Part shown: in pieces, positions 63,114-64,000 of the stretch | Numbering within the stretch: position 1 is the stretch's first letter | Layout of the letters: each line of letters starts with the position of its first letter | Origin: Sphingobacteriales bacterium | GTDB taxonomy: Bacteria > Bacteroidota > Bacteroidia > Chitinophagales > Chitinophagaceae | Direction: 5' to 3' | NCBI GenBank assembly: GCA_016192105.1 | Contig: JACPUV010000026.1 | Coordinates: 62,001 to 126,000 of the forward strand | DNA: 64,000 nt | Notes under the pieces: model-generated | Databases searched by the model: none | Told to the model about the DNA's origin: nothing | Seen by the model: the letters and a program-made list of their open reading frames with translations, nothing else | Position numbers and translations under genes: made by a program

Positions 63114-63141
63114 GTTCGGGTTGGAAGTTCGGAATTGTGAA
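63114..63141. repeat. Heptamer-like array, unit TTCGGAA, 4 copies
   Basis: GTTCGGG, TTGGAAG, TTCGGAA and TTGTGAA lie just after the E2 stop. Confidence 0.5.
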
Positions 63142-63186
63142 GCGAGGATACACCTTCGCTATCGCTACGGCAGGGCAAACCGGGAT

Positions 63187-63214
63187 CATGGACTATGGGC
63201 CGTGAACGTTGAAC
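63187..63214. repeat. Heptamer array, unit CGTGAAC, 4 copies
   Basis: CATGGAC, TATGGGC, CGTGAAC and GTTGAAC end right at the stop codon of the phosphatase gene. Confidence 0.6.
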
Positions 63215-63733
63215 TTACTCCGTCCTCACCCCATACTTACCGTTCTTAAACGAATAGCGGCCTCCCCTTCGCTTAATTATATAAAGATTATCATACTCGG
63301 TATCTTTCAGATCTCCCGGCAAAACGGTTTTCCCGCATAGCTTATTAACCAGGTCATCAACCGTATTGGAGTGCCCCACCACCAGTACATTCCCCCTTTT
63401 TATCCTATTCAGCCGGCCGATGAAAAGATCCATGGAATCCTTTTTACTGCTGTACAGTTCAATATTGGTCCGCCCACGAAATTCGTTCAGCGGCTGAGCG
63501 GTGGAAATGGTCCGGGTGGTATTGGTCGAAAAAATGTACATGATATGTTCATGTCTCAGCCGTTCGCGAAGTGCATAGGCCCGGATCCTGCCGTTTTCAG
63601 ACAAAGGGGGATCGCTGGTCATCATACCAGTAGCGCTGGCCGGGGCCGGTTCTTTTTCCGCATGGCGGACAATATATATTGTATTCCCGCAGGAACACAG
63701 GGACCAACTGAACAGCAGAAGGATAAATCGCAT
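63215..63733 (-). CDS. Histidine phosphatase family lipoprotein
   Basis: This 172-aa protein has the phosphohistidine motif IVRHAEKE (His24 region) and the second His in VVGHSNTVDDLV, marking the SixA/phosphoglycerate-mutase superfamily. The N-terminus (FSWSLCSCGN) reads as a short lipoprotein signal with Cys15, so it should be exported and membrane-anchored. The substrate is unknown. Confidence 0.85.
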   Translation of the reverse strand: MRFILLLFSWSLCSCGNTIYIVRHAEKEPAPASATGMMTSDPPLSENGRIRAYALRERLRHEHIMYIFSTNTTRTISTAQPLNEFRGRTNIELYSSKKDSMDLFIGRLNRIKRGNVLVVGHSNTVDDLVNKLCGKTVLPGDLKDTEYDNLYIIKRRGGRYSFKNGKYGVRTE

Positions 63734-63789
63734 AAACGTTCTTTACTAAGTTAAAGTTAAACTTCCTTTGTATTCCATCCGTCTTTTTG

Positions 63790-63797
63790 TAAATTAG
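63790..63797 (+). promoter_or_regulatory. -7 box variant TAAATTAG
   Basis: Identical to the box at 29175, 19 bases before ATG 63817. Confidence 0.5.
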
Positions 63798-63816
63798 GTA
63801 ACAAAATAAGCAAGGT

Positions 63817-64000
63817 ATGAAGTCATTATCCGAGACCTGGTTTGCCGAAGGCCGTATTGATTTTGAGCTAAAGAAATACACCCTGCTCGCTTACCTGCAG
63901 GAAGTCAGCAGTCATTTCAACGAAAGCAAACTCTACCCGCAACTGGCAGATATTATTTTCCATTACAATAATATCGTGGCCTTCCGGGAAAACAAAAAGT
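63817..64000 (+). CDS. Conserved Bacteroidota protein, N-terminal part (cut by window end)
   Basis: The frame opens with MKSLSETWFAEGRIDFELKK and continues through LYPQLADIIFHYNN to the window edge (61 codons seen). I recall proteins with this opening as widely conserved in Bacteroidota but without a known function. It has no signal peptide and looks soluble and helical. Confidence 0.75.
   Translation, partial: MKSLSETWFAEGRIDFELKKYTLLAYLQEVSSHFNESKLYPQLADIIFHYNNIVAFRENKK

Overview
The window reads as one continuous piece of a Bacteroidota chromosome, most likely Chitinophagaceae or a close relative. The evidence is promoter -7 boxes of the form TAnnTTTG (or TAAATTAG) upstream of many genes, the order rpmB-rpmG-DUF4295-ftsY, a secreted metalloprotease with a type IX secretion tail, TonB-like domains, bacillithiol synthesis (bshC), and several small protein families I know mainly from this phylum. 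Genes are dense on both strands. I see no rRNA, tRNA, IS element, prophage or CRISPR array.

Layout. 0-9.7 kb: fatty-acid desaturase, agmatinase-like ureohydrolase, small membrane protein, radical SAM protein, EamA exporter, TonB-like protein, folC, then NUDIX, DinB/BstA-like and FKBP genes on the minus strand. 9.8-18 kb: ABC ATPase with fbp, aspartate kinase, a YafK-type L,D-transpeptidase fused to a TonB C-terminal domain, hpd, a PLDc_N-TPR membrane protein and purK. 17.8-26 kb: a complete RND efflux cassette (adaptor, pump, TolC), a broken four-helix-bundle gene, purE and bshC. 26-38 kb: four enzymes that together form a trans-4-hydroxy-L-proline catabolic route (epimerase, FAD-dependent D-amino-acid dehydrogenase, DHDPS-family deaminase, 2-oxoglutarate semialdehyde dehydrogenase). 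They are split into two minus-strand blocks around an alkylglycerol-monooxygenase-like protein, a small secreted protein, a PhnA-type protein and a 1171-aa secreted TPR/caspase protein. 38-46 kb: ppk1, a locus with an in-frame stop, an MbfA-type ferritin/VIT1 protein with two small envelope proteins, rimO, ftsY and the ribosomal protein cluster. 46-64 kb: lpd, M43 protease, glutaminyl cyclase, methyltransferase, a three-gene envelope module (1012-aa TPR protein, beta-barrel, HU/CCDC81-type protein), YbgC thioesterase, M50 protease, PBP4-type peptidase, cinA, a 2-oxoacid dehydrogenase E2, a histidine phosphatase and a truncated conserved gene.

Three things stand out. First, short arrays with a strict 7-bp period but a different unit at each site sit in at least a dozen gene junctions. 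They also intrude into the start of purE and the middle of the hydroxyproline epimerase gene. Second, the 1171-aa protein carries a degenerate caspase-like domain followed by an apparently intact one. Third, two 24-nt hairpin units 49 bp apart at 27.65-27.72 kb differ mainly by paired compensatory changes, so the fold itself appears to be conserved.

Start sites were re-chosen for several genes. In each case an upstream -7 box, a signal peptide or an ATG was more convincing than the longest open frame.
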